Of a DNA stretch of 64,000 bases, positions 1 through 9,706 are shown piece after piece. Positions within the stretch are counted from its first letter, which is position 1. The number at the start of each line of letters is the position of its first letter. Made by a program: the position numbers and the translations under genes. The DNA comes from Alienimonas sp043951915 (GTDB lineage: Bacteria; Planctomycetota; Planctomycetia; Planctomycetales; Planctomycetaceae): positions 1-64,000 of the forward strand of contig NZ_JBINJD010000005.1 in the NCBI RefSeq assembly GCF_043951915.1, written 5' to 3'. A model generated the notes under the pieces. That model saw only the letters and a list, made by a program, of their open reading frames with translations. It was not told the origin of the DNA and did no database searches.

Positions 1-49
1 CGCCGGCTCGAGACGGCGCCGACCGCGGACCGGAGTGACAGGAGATCGA

Positions 50-85
50 CCGCGGCCGGGGCAATCGCCCCGGCTGCGGTTTTTT
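50..85 (+). terminator. Rho-independent terminator of an upstream gene lying mostly outside the window
   Basis: A 13-bp GC-rich stem (one G-T pair) with loop aatc is followed directly by six T residues, the classic plus-strand intrinsic terminator. An open plus-strand frame ends at a TGA near position 38, so this probably terminates a gene whose body lies left of the window. Too little of that gene remains to identify it. Confidence 0.8.
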
Positions 86-114
86 CATGCGCGGCGGCGG
101 AGAGCCCCTGCACC

Positions 115-192
115 AACCCGAAGCGTCAGCGAGGGCTCCGACGTGCGAAGCAAGTCGGCCCGCAGCCGACGCCCTCGCTGACGCTTCGAGTT
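115..192. repeat. REPIN-like inverted repeat, copy 1 of 4
   Basis: Two 22-base arms with core cgaagcgtcagcgagggc are inverted around a ~34-base unrelated centre, with one mismatch. The element sits between the 3' end of the upstream plus-strand gene and the 3' end of the DUF1570 gene. Three more copies occur at 23808, 36264 and 37458. It could fold into a long hairpin in either transcript. Confidence 0.85.
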
Positions 193-229
193 GATGTACC
201 GAATCGGTCCGGAAGCGGGTTCTTCACCG

Positions 230-1348
230 TCAGAGAGCCGCGACGAACCGTGCCAGTTCCCCCTCCAACCGTCCCGGGGCCACGCCGAAGGCGGCGTGGA
301 ACGCGGCCCGGCGGGCCGCGGGGTCGTCCGCGTCGGCGGCGGTCGTTTCGCCGACGCTCCGCAGGTAGCGGGCGTAGCGGTCGCCGCGGGTGTGCATCAG
401 GAAGAAGGTGAACGCCCACGCCTCGCCGTAAAACGTCAGCGAGTCGCGGCCGATCAGGTCGTCGCCGTGCGGGCCGGCGACCAGCGCGTCGAGGTAGCCG
501 TCGGCGTGCGGCTCCGTCCGAAAGCGGTGCAGCCGGCCGGGGTTCACGCGGTCGCTCGGCCGCACCGAGCCGGCCGCGGAGAGAAACGCCGGGGCCTCCA
601 ACGCCGTGGCGAGCCCCTCGGCGACCCACCGCGGCGTGCCACCGGTACGATGGTGCAGGCCGGTGTTGAAGGCGATCTGGTGGACCGCCTCGTGGATCAG
701 CGTCGCTTCAAAGGAGGCGTCCCCCGCCCCGCCCGGCGGCTCCCAGACGCTCAGCCGGTTGCTGATCGGGCTGTAATACCCCTTCAACGCCCGCGGCACG
801 GACTGCGGCGAGGGGGAGGCTCCCTCCGCAGCGGCGGCCGCCGCGAAGGACGCAAAGCTGGGGTGCACCACGGCGATCAGCGGGAACTCCGGCTCCCGCG
901 GCCGCACGCCGTGCCGGGCGAACCAGCCGGTGACCGAGGCGTAGATGCGCTCCAGCTTCGCCCCGAACGTCCCCGGCGTGCGGCTGGCGTGCCGCACCAC
1001 GAGGTAATGCCGGGTGGCGAACACCGCTGCGTCGTCGTCGCTTTCGGCCCGCAGCCGGGCGGCCGCGGCGGGTGTCGGCAGCGGGGCGAAGCAGTCGTCG
1101 ACCCGGCGAAACTCCCGCACCCCGGCCAGCGGAAGGGCGTGCAGGGCGCCGAGATCGTCCGTCAGCCAGGCGGCGTCGGACGTCCGCAGTTCCAACCGCC
1201 CCCGCACCGGGCCGTCGGGGCCGGTTAGTTCGATCAGCGACCGCCCCGCCGTCGGACGACCCCGCGGCTCCCGCCCCAGCGCCGTCCCGCTGAACAGCGT
1301 CGCGGCCAGCAGGGCGAGGACGAAGGCGATTTTCACTCCGACGGACAC
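230..1348 (-). CDS. Secreted DUF1570-type putative metalloprotease
   Basis: This 372-residue protein begins with a hydrophobic signal sequence (about residues 5-25) and carries a zinc-protease-like HEAVH motif at 219-223, followed by WVAEG at about 241-245, as in planctomycete DUF1570 proteins. The family is thought to be gluzincin-like, but its substrate is unknown; export to the periplasm or cell surface is inferred. The start is a GTG. A second in-frame GTG four codons later (1336) gives a cleaner signal peptide and may be the true start. The gene converges on the neighbour at the left edge, with a repeat element in between. Confidence 0.75.
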   Translation of the reverse strand: MSVGVKIAFVLALLAATLFSGTALGREPRGRPTAGRSLIELTGPDGPVRGRLELRTSDAAWLTDDLGALHALPLAGVREFRRVDDCFAPLPTPAAAARLRAESDDDAAVFATRHYLVVRHASRTPGTFGAKLERIYASVTGWFARHGVRPREPEFPLIAVVHPSFASFAAAAAAEGASPSPQSVPRALKGYYSPISNRLSVWEPPGGAGDASFEATLIHEAVHQIAFNTGLHHRTGGTPRWVAEGLATALEAPAFLSAAGSVRPSDRVNPGRLHRFRTEPHADGYLDALVAGPHGDDLIGRDSLTFYGEAWAFTFFLMHTRGDRYARYLRSVGETTAADADDPAARRAAFHAAFGVAPGRLEGELARFVAAL

Positions 1349-1495
1349 GACGACGCCTGACAGAAGCGGACGGAACGCCGAACCCTACCCCGCCCCCTTG
1401 CCGCCGGTCGGGGACGGGCGGACGCTGAACCGGTCCGCCGCCCGTCGCGGCCGCTGCGTTCCGCACCACCCGCCCCCGCCCGCCGAGGTCCGGCC

Positions 1496-2800
1496 ATGTC
1501 GTTCGCCGCCCTGCTCGCCGTCGCGGCGACGCTCCTTCCGCTCGCGGGTCCCGACGAGGGGCCGTCCGAGGAGCCGACGCCGGAGCGGGTGGCGGCGTTG
1601 GTCGCGTCGCTCTCCGCCCCGTCGCGGTCGGAGCGGGCGCTGGCGGAGCGGGCGTTGATCGCCCTCGGCCCCGCCGCCGCCGATCTGCTGCCGGCGCCCG
1701 ATTCCCCCGCCGCCCCGACCGGCGCCGCGGCGCGGGCGGCGTTGGAACGGGTCCGCACCGCCCTCGCCGCCCCGCCGTCGCTCTCCGCCGGGCCGTCCCG
1801 CCTGCCAATTTCCGAGTTGCCGCGGGGTTCGCTGCACGACCAATTGGCTGCGATCGCGGATCGCACCGGGAACGCCTTGGACCTTTCCGCGCTGCCGAAG
1901 GGGACGCTCTCCGCCGCGGGGCCGGACCTGTCGGCGGTCGCCGGGCCCGACGGCACGGCGACGTTCTGGGAGGCGCTGAACGCCCTCGCCCCCGGCCGGT
2001 TCGCCGTCGGGCGCGTCACGGAGGCGGGTCTGGCGCTGCTCCCGCCGGCAAAGGACGCCGCCCCCGCGGCGACGGCGGACGGCGTGCTGCGGGTCGAGAT
2101 CGGCCCGGTCGCGGTGCGACCGCGGTTCGGGGCGGACGGCAATCTGTGGCGCGTGCCGGTGCGGCTGATCGCCGAGCCCCGCCTGCACCCGCTGACCGCC
2201 CGCCCGATCGACGGCGGCCTGACGGCGACCGCGGGCGGGGAGCGGCTGGCCCCGTTCAGCCCGGCGGCGTCGCGGGAGGCCCAGTTCGTCGACGGGGCGA
2301 CGGCCTTCGCCGTCGACTTCCTCCCGCCCGCTGACGCCCCCGCCGCGGCCGCCCCCGCGGCGCTGACCGTCGGCGGGGCGTACGAGACGACCTTCATCCC
2401 CGGCCGCCGCACGTTCGCCTTCCCCGCGAACGCCGCCGGCGAGTCGCAGACCGCCGACGGGGCGACGATGCGACTGGAGAGCGTCACGACGAGCCCGGTC
2501 GACGCGGCGATCGCCGCCGCGGTCCTGTACGACGCCGACGGCGGCGGTCCGGCGTTCGAGAGTTATCAAACTTGGCGTTACGAGGTCGCCGTCCGCCTGC
2601 ACACGACCGACGGGGCGACGCTCGAACCGACCGCTCCCCCGCGCGTCGTCGCCGAGGGCGCCGCCGCGGTCGCCGTGCGGGCAAGCTTTGACCTGCCGCC
2701 CGGCGCCGCGGTCGATCGCGTGGAGATCGCCGCCCCCGCCGCCCCAGTCACGGCGGCGGTGCGGTTCGAAGACCTGACGGCGCCGGTCGCTCCCCGCTGA
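1496..2800 (+). CDS. Secreted hypothetical protein
   Basis: The 434-residue product starts with a short hydrophobic signal (residues 2-17) and is very rich in Ala, Pro and Asp. Residues 25-90 look helical and may be a HEAT-like segment (repeated ALAERALIALG-type stretches). The rest is predicted beta-rich, alternating hydrophobic residues with many prolines. No catalytic motif or known domain was recognised. It is transcribed divergently from the DUF1570 gene and converges on the zeta-toxin-like gene with only 12 bases between stops. The ATG at 1496 is chosen because it directly precedes the signal sequence. Confidence 0.7.
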   Translation: MSFAALLAVAATLLPLAGPDEGPSEEPTPERVAALVASLSAPSRSERALAERALIALGPAAADLLPAPDSPAAPTGAAARAALERVRTALAAPPSLSAGPSRLPISELPRGSLHDQLAAIADRTGNALDLSALPKGTLSAAGPDLSAVAGPDGTATFWEALNALAPGRFAVGRVTEAGLALLPPAKDAAPAATADGVLRVEIGPVAVRPRFGADGNLWRVPVRLIAEPRLHPLTARPIDGGLTATAGGERLAPFSPAASREAQFVDGATAFAVDFLPPADAPAAAAPAALTVGGAYETTFIPGRRTFAFPANAAGESQTADGATMRLESVTTSPVDAAIAAAVLYDADGGGPAFESYQTWRYEVAVRLHTTDGATLEPTAPPRVVAEGAAAVAVRASFDLPPGAAVDRVEIAAPAAPVTAAVRFEDLTAPVAPR

Positions 2801-2812
2801 CCGGCCGGCCGA

Positions 2813-3454
2813 TCAGTTCGAGCGTTCGCGGAGCGTCTCCGCGATGGGCTTAGCCCACGCCGGAACCGGTCCGTAGTGTTTTATTACTTCTCCGTCCGCC
2901 GCCCGCAGAATCAACCGGGCCGGCTCGCCGTCGACGGAGTTGTCGTAGAGGTAGAGCCGGTCCACCTCTGCAGCGACCATGCCGCAATTGGCGAGGGACC
3001 GTCCCCAACGGTCGATGATCTTTCGCAGCGGGACTTCGTGTCCCCCTTCCATCACACGACGGGCGACGCGGGCCGCATTGATCGTGGCGTTCTCGGTACA
3101 GACAAAAAACAGTCGCACAAAGAACCCCGCGGCCAGCCCGCGGCGAACGAAGTCGACCTTATCCGGTCCGGAAAAGACCGTTTCGAACGCAAAGCTCCGG
3201 CCGTCCGCCAAGCACGCCTCCCGACGGGCCGTGGCCGCTTTTGCGGCGGCGAGTACCGCGGCGGGGTCGTTCCAGTCGCCGAACTCGTCTCGGGCGATAG
3301 CGTCCGGATTGATATATTCGCAACCGGCAAACCATTCGTGCGCCAGTCCCTGCTCGGTGACCGTGGTTTTCCCAGAGCCGTTCGGCCCGGCGACGATCAG
3401 CAGGCGGGGCTTCGGCTCAAACGTTGGCTCCGGCGATCGCATCGCTTCAGCCAC
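2813..3454 (-). CDS. Zeta-toxin-family P-loop kinase
   Basis: The 213-residue protein has a Walker A motif GPNGSGKTT at 23-31, followed by the zeta-family YINPDAIA segment at about 43-50. Zeta toxins phosphorylate UDP-GlcNAc-type sugars and block wall synthesis, while many chromosomal relatives are orphan small-molecule kinases. Start choice: a GTG at 3454 overlaps the stop of the small upstream gene by 8 bases, which suggests translational coupling; an ATG at 3442 is also possible. Base composition is visibly less GC-rich than most neighbours, consistent with mobility. The partner is not a recognisable epsilon antitoxin, so toxicity is unproven. Confidence 0.75.
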   Translation of the reverse strand: MAEAMRSPEPTFEPKPRLLIVAGPNGSGKTTVTEQGLAHEWFAGCEYINPDAIARDEFGDWNDPAAVLAAAKAATARREACLADGRSFAFETVFSGPDKVDFVRRGLAAGFFVRLFFVCTENATINAARVARRVMEGGHEVPLRKIIDRWGRSLANCGMVAAEVDRLYLYDNSVDGEPARLILRAADGEVIKHYGPVPAWAKPIAETLRERSN

Positions 3455-3647
3455 GGGCGCTGCGTTCCTGCACGCAACGGCGTTCCCGATCGATTCTGAT
3501 CGCCGCAGCAGCCTCCGCCAACCGGGCGGCGGTCCAAGCGTCGGCCTGCTTCTTTCGCTCCATCGCCGCGTCCCGCGCAGCGACCATCACGGTCTGTAAT
3601 TCGTCGTCGGTCGGCTCCGTCTCCGGGGCCATCAAATCGCGGGGCAT
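3447..3647 (-). CDS. Small charged protein, possible antitoxin or partner of the zeta-like kinase
   Basis: A 66-residue, highly charged, probably all-helical protein (many Ala, Arg, Glu) ends 8 bases inside the start of the zeta-like gene. Small, helical and translationally coupled upstream proteins are typical of antitoxins, but the sequence matches no antitoxin family known to me. The ATG at 3647 is used; a second Met at residue 6 is an alternative. Function is inferred from position only. Confidence 0.55.
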   Translation of the reverse strand: MPRDLMAPETEPTDDELQTVMVAARDAAMERKKQADAWTAARLAEAAAAIRIDRERRCVQERSARG

Positions 3648-3700
3648 GCTCGGAAACCCATCTCAGGTAAGTCGTCAGTTTATCGACCGGGCAGGCCCGA

Positions 3701-4181
3701 TCACAGCAGCCACCAGACGAGGCCGGCGGTGACGGCGAGCATGGCGACGGCGACCGCCGCGGCGACCAGCGGGTTGTCCTCCAGCGCCTCGCCGTGGGGG
3801 GACTCGGCGGCGATCGGGCGGATCGCCTCGCGGAACGCCGCGAAGTTGTGCCAGTGGGCGAACACGCGGGCCCGGCCGGCCGTCGTGCCGAGGAAGATCG
3901 AGGCGAGCGAACCGGCGTCCGTCGCGGTGAGCCCGGCGACCCGGCCCAGCCCCAACAGGGTTCGCAGTCCCAACCCGCGGCCGCCGCCCACGCGCAGCTC
4001 CCGGGCGGAGCGGACGTTCTCGAACGGCGCCTCCCGCAGCGGTTCGACTCCCGCAGACAAGAAGTTTCGGGGCACGTGGCAGCGTTCGAAGATCACTACC
4101 CGGCGGGCCAGGTCGATCGTGATCCGCGGCCGGTCCGCGGCCGGGAACGAGCGGTCTTCGCAGACGATCAAGCCGGACGGC

Positions 4182-4198
<17 letters not shown>
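3701..4198 (-). CDS. Hypothetical protein with C-terminal membrane anchor
   Basis: The 165-residue product has a soluble N-terminal part and one strong hydrophobic helix at about 144-165, ending at the C-terminus (tail-anchored topology). Its start codon lies 17 bases inside the 3' end of the DUF1501 gene in another frame, so it is probably the last gene of that transcript. No family was recognised. A role linked to DUF1501 is only suggested by the overlap. Confidence 0.55.
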
Positions 4199-5669
<1,471 letters not shown>

Positions 5670-5697
5670 GAGCTTCGATTTTCGTTCGTGCAGGACG

Positions 5698-6003
5698 TCA
5701 GGCGGGGCGGTCGGCGGGGTTTCGTCGGTAATCCCAAACGCTCACGACGGCGACGGCGTTCCGTCCGAGGGTGAACAGTACGTCGTACGGCCACGGCCGA
5801 CCGAGCGGGCACCGGCGGACGGGGCCGTAACGTTCGGTCTCGTAGAAGACCGGCAGCGACTCGGGATCAGCTCCAATGTGATTGATTGCAGCGTCGAAGG
5901 CGTTCAGGAACCGCGTGGCTAACTCCGGCCCGCCGGCCCGGTGGTAATAACGGATCGCGTCGGCGAGTTCGTCATCGGCGCGGGCGAGCGAACGGACGGT
6001 CAC
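5698..6003 (-). CDS. ParE/RelE-type toxin
   Basis: A 101-residue protein with the ParE-family layout: an N-terminal helical hairpin (ADDELADAIRYYHRAG), the A.RFLNAFDAAI helix, and C-terminal strands (RRCPLGRPWPYDVLFT... AVAVVSVWDYRRNP). ParE toxins poison gyrase and RelE toxins cut mRNA on the ribosome; which applies here is unknown. The GTG start at 6003 is chosen because GTGA overlaps the antitoxin stop by 4 bases and matches where the family begins. An upstream extension would run back into the antitoxin gene. Confidence 0.85.
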   Translation of the reverse strand: MTVRSLARADDELADAIRYYHRAGGPELATRFLNAFDAAINHIGADPESLPVFYETERYGPVRRCPLGRPWPYDVLFTLGRNAVAVVSVWDYRRNPADRPA

Positions 6004-6299
6004 TCGGCGGCCCCGGGCGGATCGCTCGCTCCCGACAGTTGTTCGATGAGGGCGGTCATGCGACCGCGGACCCGCTCCCAAGGTTCGCCAAGGTCAGCGC
6101 CCTCGTGAAACGCCGCCACCCGGCGGTCGAGTTCCGCCCGTTCGGCGGCGGTCGGGACCGCGGGGCCGCCGGGCCGAAAGCCGGTCAGCCGGTCCGCCAG
6201 TCCAACCCGGTCTTCGTCAGACAAGGTCGACGCCTGCCGGTACAACGCTTCCGCCGCCGGACTGAGCGGGGCGAGTTTGAGGGCTTCAGCGGCGGGCAT
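6000..6299 (-). CDS. Addiction-module antitoxin (Unstab_antitox/TIGR02574-like)
   Basis: The 99-residue protein has the 'putative addiction module component' pattern: L-S-x-E-x-R-V-G-L-A-D-R-L at about 26-39, ERAELDRRVAAFHEG at 53-67, then PWERVRGRM. These proteins neutralise the ParE-like toxin encoded immediately downstream with a 4-base overlap. The pair sits 40 bases downstream of the PSD1 gene and 28 bases upstream of the DUF1501 gene, so it could be cotranscribed with both. Antitoxins of this kind usually also repress their own promoter. Confidence 0.8.
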   Translation of the reverse strand: MPAAEALKLAPLSPAAEALYRQASTLSDEDRVGLADRLTGFRPGGPAVPTAAERAELDRRVAAFHEGADLGEPWERVRGRMTALIEQLSGASDPPGAAE

Positions 6300-6339
6300 T
6301 TGATTCGGCGGTGGAGGTCTGGAATACGGTTCGCGGAGT

Positions 6340-9300
6340 CTACTGCGTCACGAACGCGTCGGTGTTCATCAGCAGGCTCGCCAGCAGGGTGAAGGCGGCG
6401 TGTTCGACTGGGTCGAGGGACTCGTTCCGCTCCGTGGCGCCGACGCCGAGCAGGTCGGTCGCGGCGGCGGGGTCGGCGGCGAAGGCGGAGCGGCGGGCGG
6501 TCAGCACTCGCTTCAAGACTGCCAGTTCGTCCGCCTCCGGTGTGCGGCCGACGGTCAGGCGGAAGCCGTGCGTCAGTCGTGCTTCGTCCGTCGTGTCCCC
6601 CTCGGTCAGCAGGCGGGCGGCGAGGTGGCGGGACGCTTCGACGAACTGCACGTCGTTCATCAGCGCCAACGCTTGCAACGGGGTGTTCGTCCGGCTGCGG
6701 CGGACCACGCAGGACTCCCGGCTGGGGGCGTCGAAGGTGGACAGGCTCGGCGGGGGGCTGGTGCGTTTCCAGAACGTATAGAGGCTGCGGCGGTGCAGCG
6801 CGTCGCCGTCGTCCCGCTGGAACTTGGCGGTGTTGGAATCGGTGTAGCCGACCGCCTCCCACAGCCCGTCCGGTTGGTACGGCTTCACCCCGGGGCCGCC
6901 GAGGCGTTCAACCAACAGGCCGCTGGCGGCGAGGGCCGCGTCGCGGATCGCTTCGGCGTCCAGCCGGTAGCGGGGGCCGCGGGCCAGCAGGCGGTTGTCC
7001 GGGTCGACTTGAAGCTGCTCCGGGCCGACTTCGGCGGAGCGGCGGAAGGCGGCCGAGAGCACGATCCGGCGGTGCAGCGCCTTCACGTCCCAGCCGCTCT
7101 CGATGAACTCCGCGGCGAGCCAGTCCAGCAGCTCCGGGTGGCTGGGCCATTCGCCCTGGAAGCCGAAGTCCTCGCTGGTGCGCACCAGCCCCGTGCCGAA
7201 GTGCTGCTGCCAGAGACGGTTGACCGTCACCCGGGCCGTCAGCGGGTGGTCCGGGTCGACCAGCCAACGGGCCAGGGTCAGCCGGTTCTGCGGCGCGTCC
7301 TCCGGCAGCGGGGGGAGCACGGCGGGGGTGCCGGGGTACACGCGGTCGGTCGGGTTGTCGTACTCGCCGCGCTCCAGCACGAAGGCCGGGCGGGGTTCGT
7401 TCTCGTCCCGCATCACGAGGGTGTTGGGCACGGTCGCGTTCAACCGGCTGATCGCCGCCCGCAGGGCGTTCAACTCCGTCTCGTGAGCGGCGAACCGCTC
7501 CTCAATGCGGGGGAACACAACGGCCCGGAAGTAATCCGCGAGGGCGGCCTCCTCCTCAGGGCCGCGTTGCTCGGCGGGCTTCCCGAGGACGGCGGCGATC
7601 TCCGCGGGGAGGCGGTCGGCGGTCTCGCTCTCCGTCACCGCGGCCTCCCAGGCGGTGCGGGCGGCGGCGAGGCGGAGCGCCGGGGCGGCGGTCGTCTTGA
7701 ATCCGGCGGCGTCCCAGCGGACGTGGCCGCCCTTCTGGGTGAAGGCGAGGCCGTCGATCTCGTCGCCCGGTTCGATGCCGATCTCGCTCAGCGGGACCTC
7801 CAGTCGCGTCCACTGCCGACGCTCCGGCAGCTTGCCCTTGGGCAGCCGCGAGGGAGTGTCCACCGTACCGAAATTGATGGCGTTCTTGTTGCCCCAGATC
7901 GCCCGGTGGTCCCAGCCCTCGGACTTGGTGTGCACCTGGAGCATGATCGCCCCCGGGTTGCCGCCGTACTCGACGAACACATGCACGAAAGCGGTGTCCC
8001 CCTCCCGGGCGACGACGGGGTCGGTCGCCCCGGTGAAGAAGCTCTGGCCCTGGTAGCGGGTGTTCCGCTCCCAGCCGACGGCCCCGCTTTTCACCGGGCC
8101 CTCGTCCTCGGGGTACCAGCTCCAGCCGTTCACGCCGCCATCGTCCTCGTCCCCCTCCGGCTTGGCGCCGGCGGGGAGAGCGTCGTCCACCCAGAGGAAG
8201 TCCGCCCGCTCCGCAGGGTCGAGGGGCGCCGCGGACTCCGGCGCCGGGGCGTAATCCAGCCCGGCGATGTAGGAGCGGAAGGCGTGCTCCTCCGCGGCGA
8301 TCTCGCTTTGCAGCCGGCCGCGTTCGGCCGTCTGCCAGGGGGCCTCCGCCCGCACGCTGGGCGGCGGGAGCAGGGCGTTGCCGTCCATCGGCGCGTCCGC
8401 GGCGCTGCGATAGTAGGCGTAGAGGCTGTAGAACTCCTTCTGGGAGATCGGGTCGAATTTGTGATCGTGACAGGCCGCGCAGCCGACCGTCAGGCCCATG
8501 AACACGGTGCCGACGGTCTCCGTGCGGTCGACGGCGTAGCGGACGCGGTATTCCTCGTCGATGCTGCCGCCCTCGCTGGTGGTCACGTTGCAGCGGTTAA
8601 AGCCCGTGGCGATGAGCTGATCCAGCGACGGCTCCGGCAACAGGTCGCCGGCGAGCTGTTCGACGGTGAACTCGTCGAAGGGTTTGTTTTCGTTGAACGC
8701 CCGCACGACCCAGTCCCGGTAGGGCCAGATGCTGCGTTCGTTGTCCAGGTGGAGGCCGTGAGTGTCGCCGTAGCGGGCGGCGTCCAGCCAGTAGCGGGCC
8801 CGCCGCTCGCCGTAGCGGGGGGAGGCCAGCAGCCGGTCGACCAACCGCTCGTAAGCGTCCGGCCGGTCGTCGTTCAGGAAGGCGTCCACCTCCGCGGGCG
8901 TCGGCGGCAGGCCGGTGAGGGTGAAGGTCGCCCGGCGGATGAGCTGCGTCTTCGAGGCCTCCCCGTTCACCGGCAGGCCGGAGGCGGCGAGTTCTTCGTT
9001 GAGAAAGGCGTCGATCTCGTTGTGCGCTGCGGCGACCGGCTCGCTGGGCGAGGGGACCGGCGGTTTGGCGATCGGTTCGAAGGCCCAGTGGCCGGTCCAT
9101 TCGGCGCCCTGCTCGATCCAGCGGCGGAGCGTGTCCACCTCCGCGGGGGTCAGCGGGTCGCCCTCGCCCTCCGGCGGCATGGGGGCGTACTCGTCCGTCA
9201 CCCGGTCCAGCAGCACGCTGGCGGCCGGGTCGCCGGGGACGATCGCGTGGCCGCCGCCGTTCAACTCGACGAACGCCCCCTCGGGGGTGTCGAACCGCAG

Positions 9301-9528
9301 CGGGGTCGAGCGGCCGGCCTCGTCGTTGCCGTGACAGAGGTTGCACTTGTTCGACAGGATCGGCCGCACGTCGCGGTTGAAGTCGATCGGCTCCTCCGCC
9401 ACGTCCGCGGCGGCCTCCAGCTCGGGGGCGGCCGGGCGGTCCGGCCCCGCGGCGAAGCCGGCGGCGGTCAAACCGGCGGCGGTCAGGCAGGCGACGGCGA
9501 ACGAAGCCGCGACGGCGGAGAAACGCAT
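6340..9528 (-). CDS. PSCyt1-PSCyt2(DUF1549)-DUF1553 'planctomycete cytochrome' protein
   Basis: The 1062-residue exported protein has a signal sequence (1-28) and an N-terminal cytochrome-like domain with CNLCH at 62-66. The DUF1549 region follows, starting at about residue 165 (IDAFLNEELAASGL) and containing the second conserved CxxCH (CAACHDHKFDP). A central insert looks like a carbohydrate-binding jelly-roll, and a C-terminal DUF1553 carries the RLTLARWLVDPDHPLTARV and RVTVNRLWQQHFGTGLV signatures. Such proteins are abundant in planctomycetes and pair with DUF1501 proteins. A redox role tied to polysaccharide breakdown has been proposed but not shown. Confidence 0.92.
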   Translation of the reverse strand: MRFSAVAASFAVACLTAAGLTAAGFAAGPDRPAAPELEAAADVAEEPIDFNRDVRPILSNKCNLCHGNDEAGRSTPLRFDTPEGAFVELNGGGHAIVPGDPAASVLLDRVTDEYAPMPPEGEGDPLTPAEVDTLRRWIEQGAEWTGHWAFEPIAKPPVPSPSEPVAAAHNEIDAFLNEELAASGLPVNGEASKTQLIRRATFTLTGLPPTPAEVDAFLNDDRPDAYERLVDRLLASPRYGERRARYWLDAARYGDTHGLHLDNERSIWPYRDWVVRAFNENKPFDEFTVEQLAGDLLPEPSLDQLIATGFNRCNVTTSEGGSIDEEYRVRYAVDRTETVGTVFMGLTVGCAACHDHKFDPISQKEFYSLYAYYRSAADAPMDGNALLPPPSVRAEAPWQTAERGRLQSEIAAEEHAFRSYIAGLDYAPAPESAAPLDPAERADFLWVDDALPAGAKPEGDEDDGGVNGWSWYPEDEGPVKSGAVGWERNTRYQGQSFFTGATDPVVAREGDTAFVHVFVEYGGNPGAIMLQVHTKSEGWDHRAIWGNKNAINFGTVDTPSRLPKGKLPERRQWTRLEVPLSEIGIEPGDEIDGLAFTQKGGHVRWDAAGFKTTAAPALRLAAARTAWEAAVTESETADRLPAEIAAVLGKPAEQRGPEEEAALADYFRAVVFPRIEERFAAHETELNALRAAISRLNATVPNTLVMRDENEPRPAFVLERGEYDNPTDRVYPGTPAVLPPLPEDAPQNRLTLARWLVDPDHPLTARVTVNRLWQQHFGTGLVRTSEDFGFQGEWPSHPELLDWLAAEFIESGWDVKALHRRIVLSAAFRRSAEVGPEQLQVDPDNRLLARGPRYRLDAEAIRDAALAASGLLVERLGGPGVKPYQPDGLWEAVGYTDSNTAKFQRDDGDALHRRSLYTFWKRTSPPPSLSTFDAPSRESCVVRRSRTNTPLQALALMNDVQFVEASRHLAARLLTEGDTTDEARLTHGFRLTVGRTPEADELAVLKRVLTARRSAFAADPAAATDLLGVGATERNESLDPVEHAAFTLLASLLMNTDAFVTQ

Positions 9529-9706
9529 ACGGGAGGGACCGGGGCGGGACGGCGGGGCGGGACCACGGGCGAGCGCGGCCCAAACAGTGTACGGGACGCC
9601 CGCGACAGCGTCACCCGCCTATCGGCGCCGGCCGATCCGGCGGCAAACCGCGACGCCGGACGCTACCGTGGCGTCGCTCCCCGTCAGTCCGATCCCTCGC
9701 CCGCCC

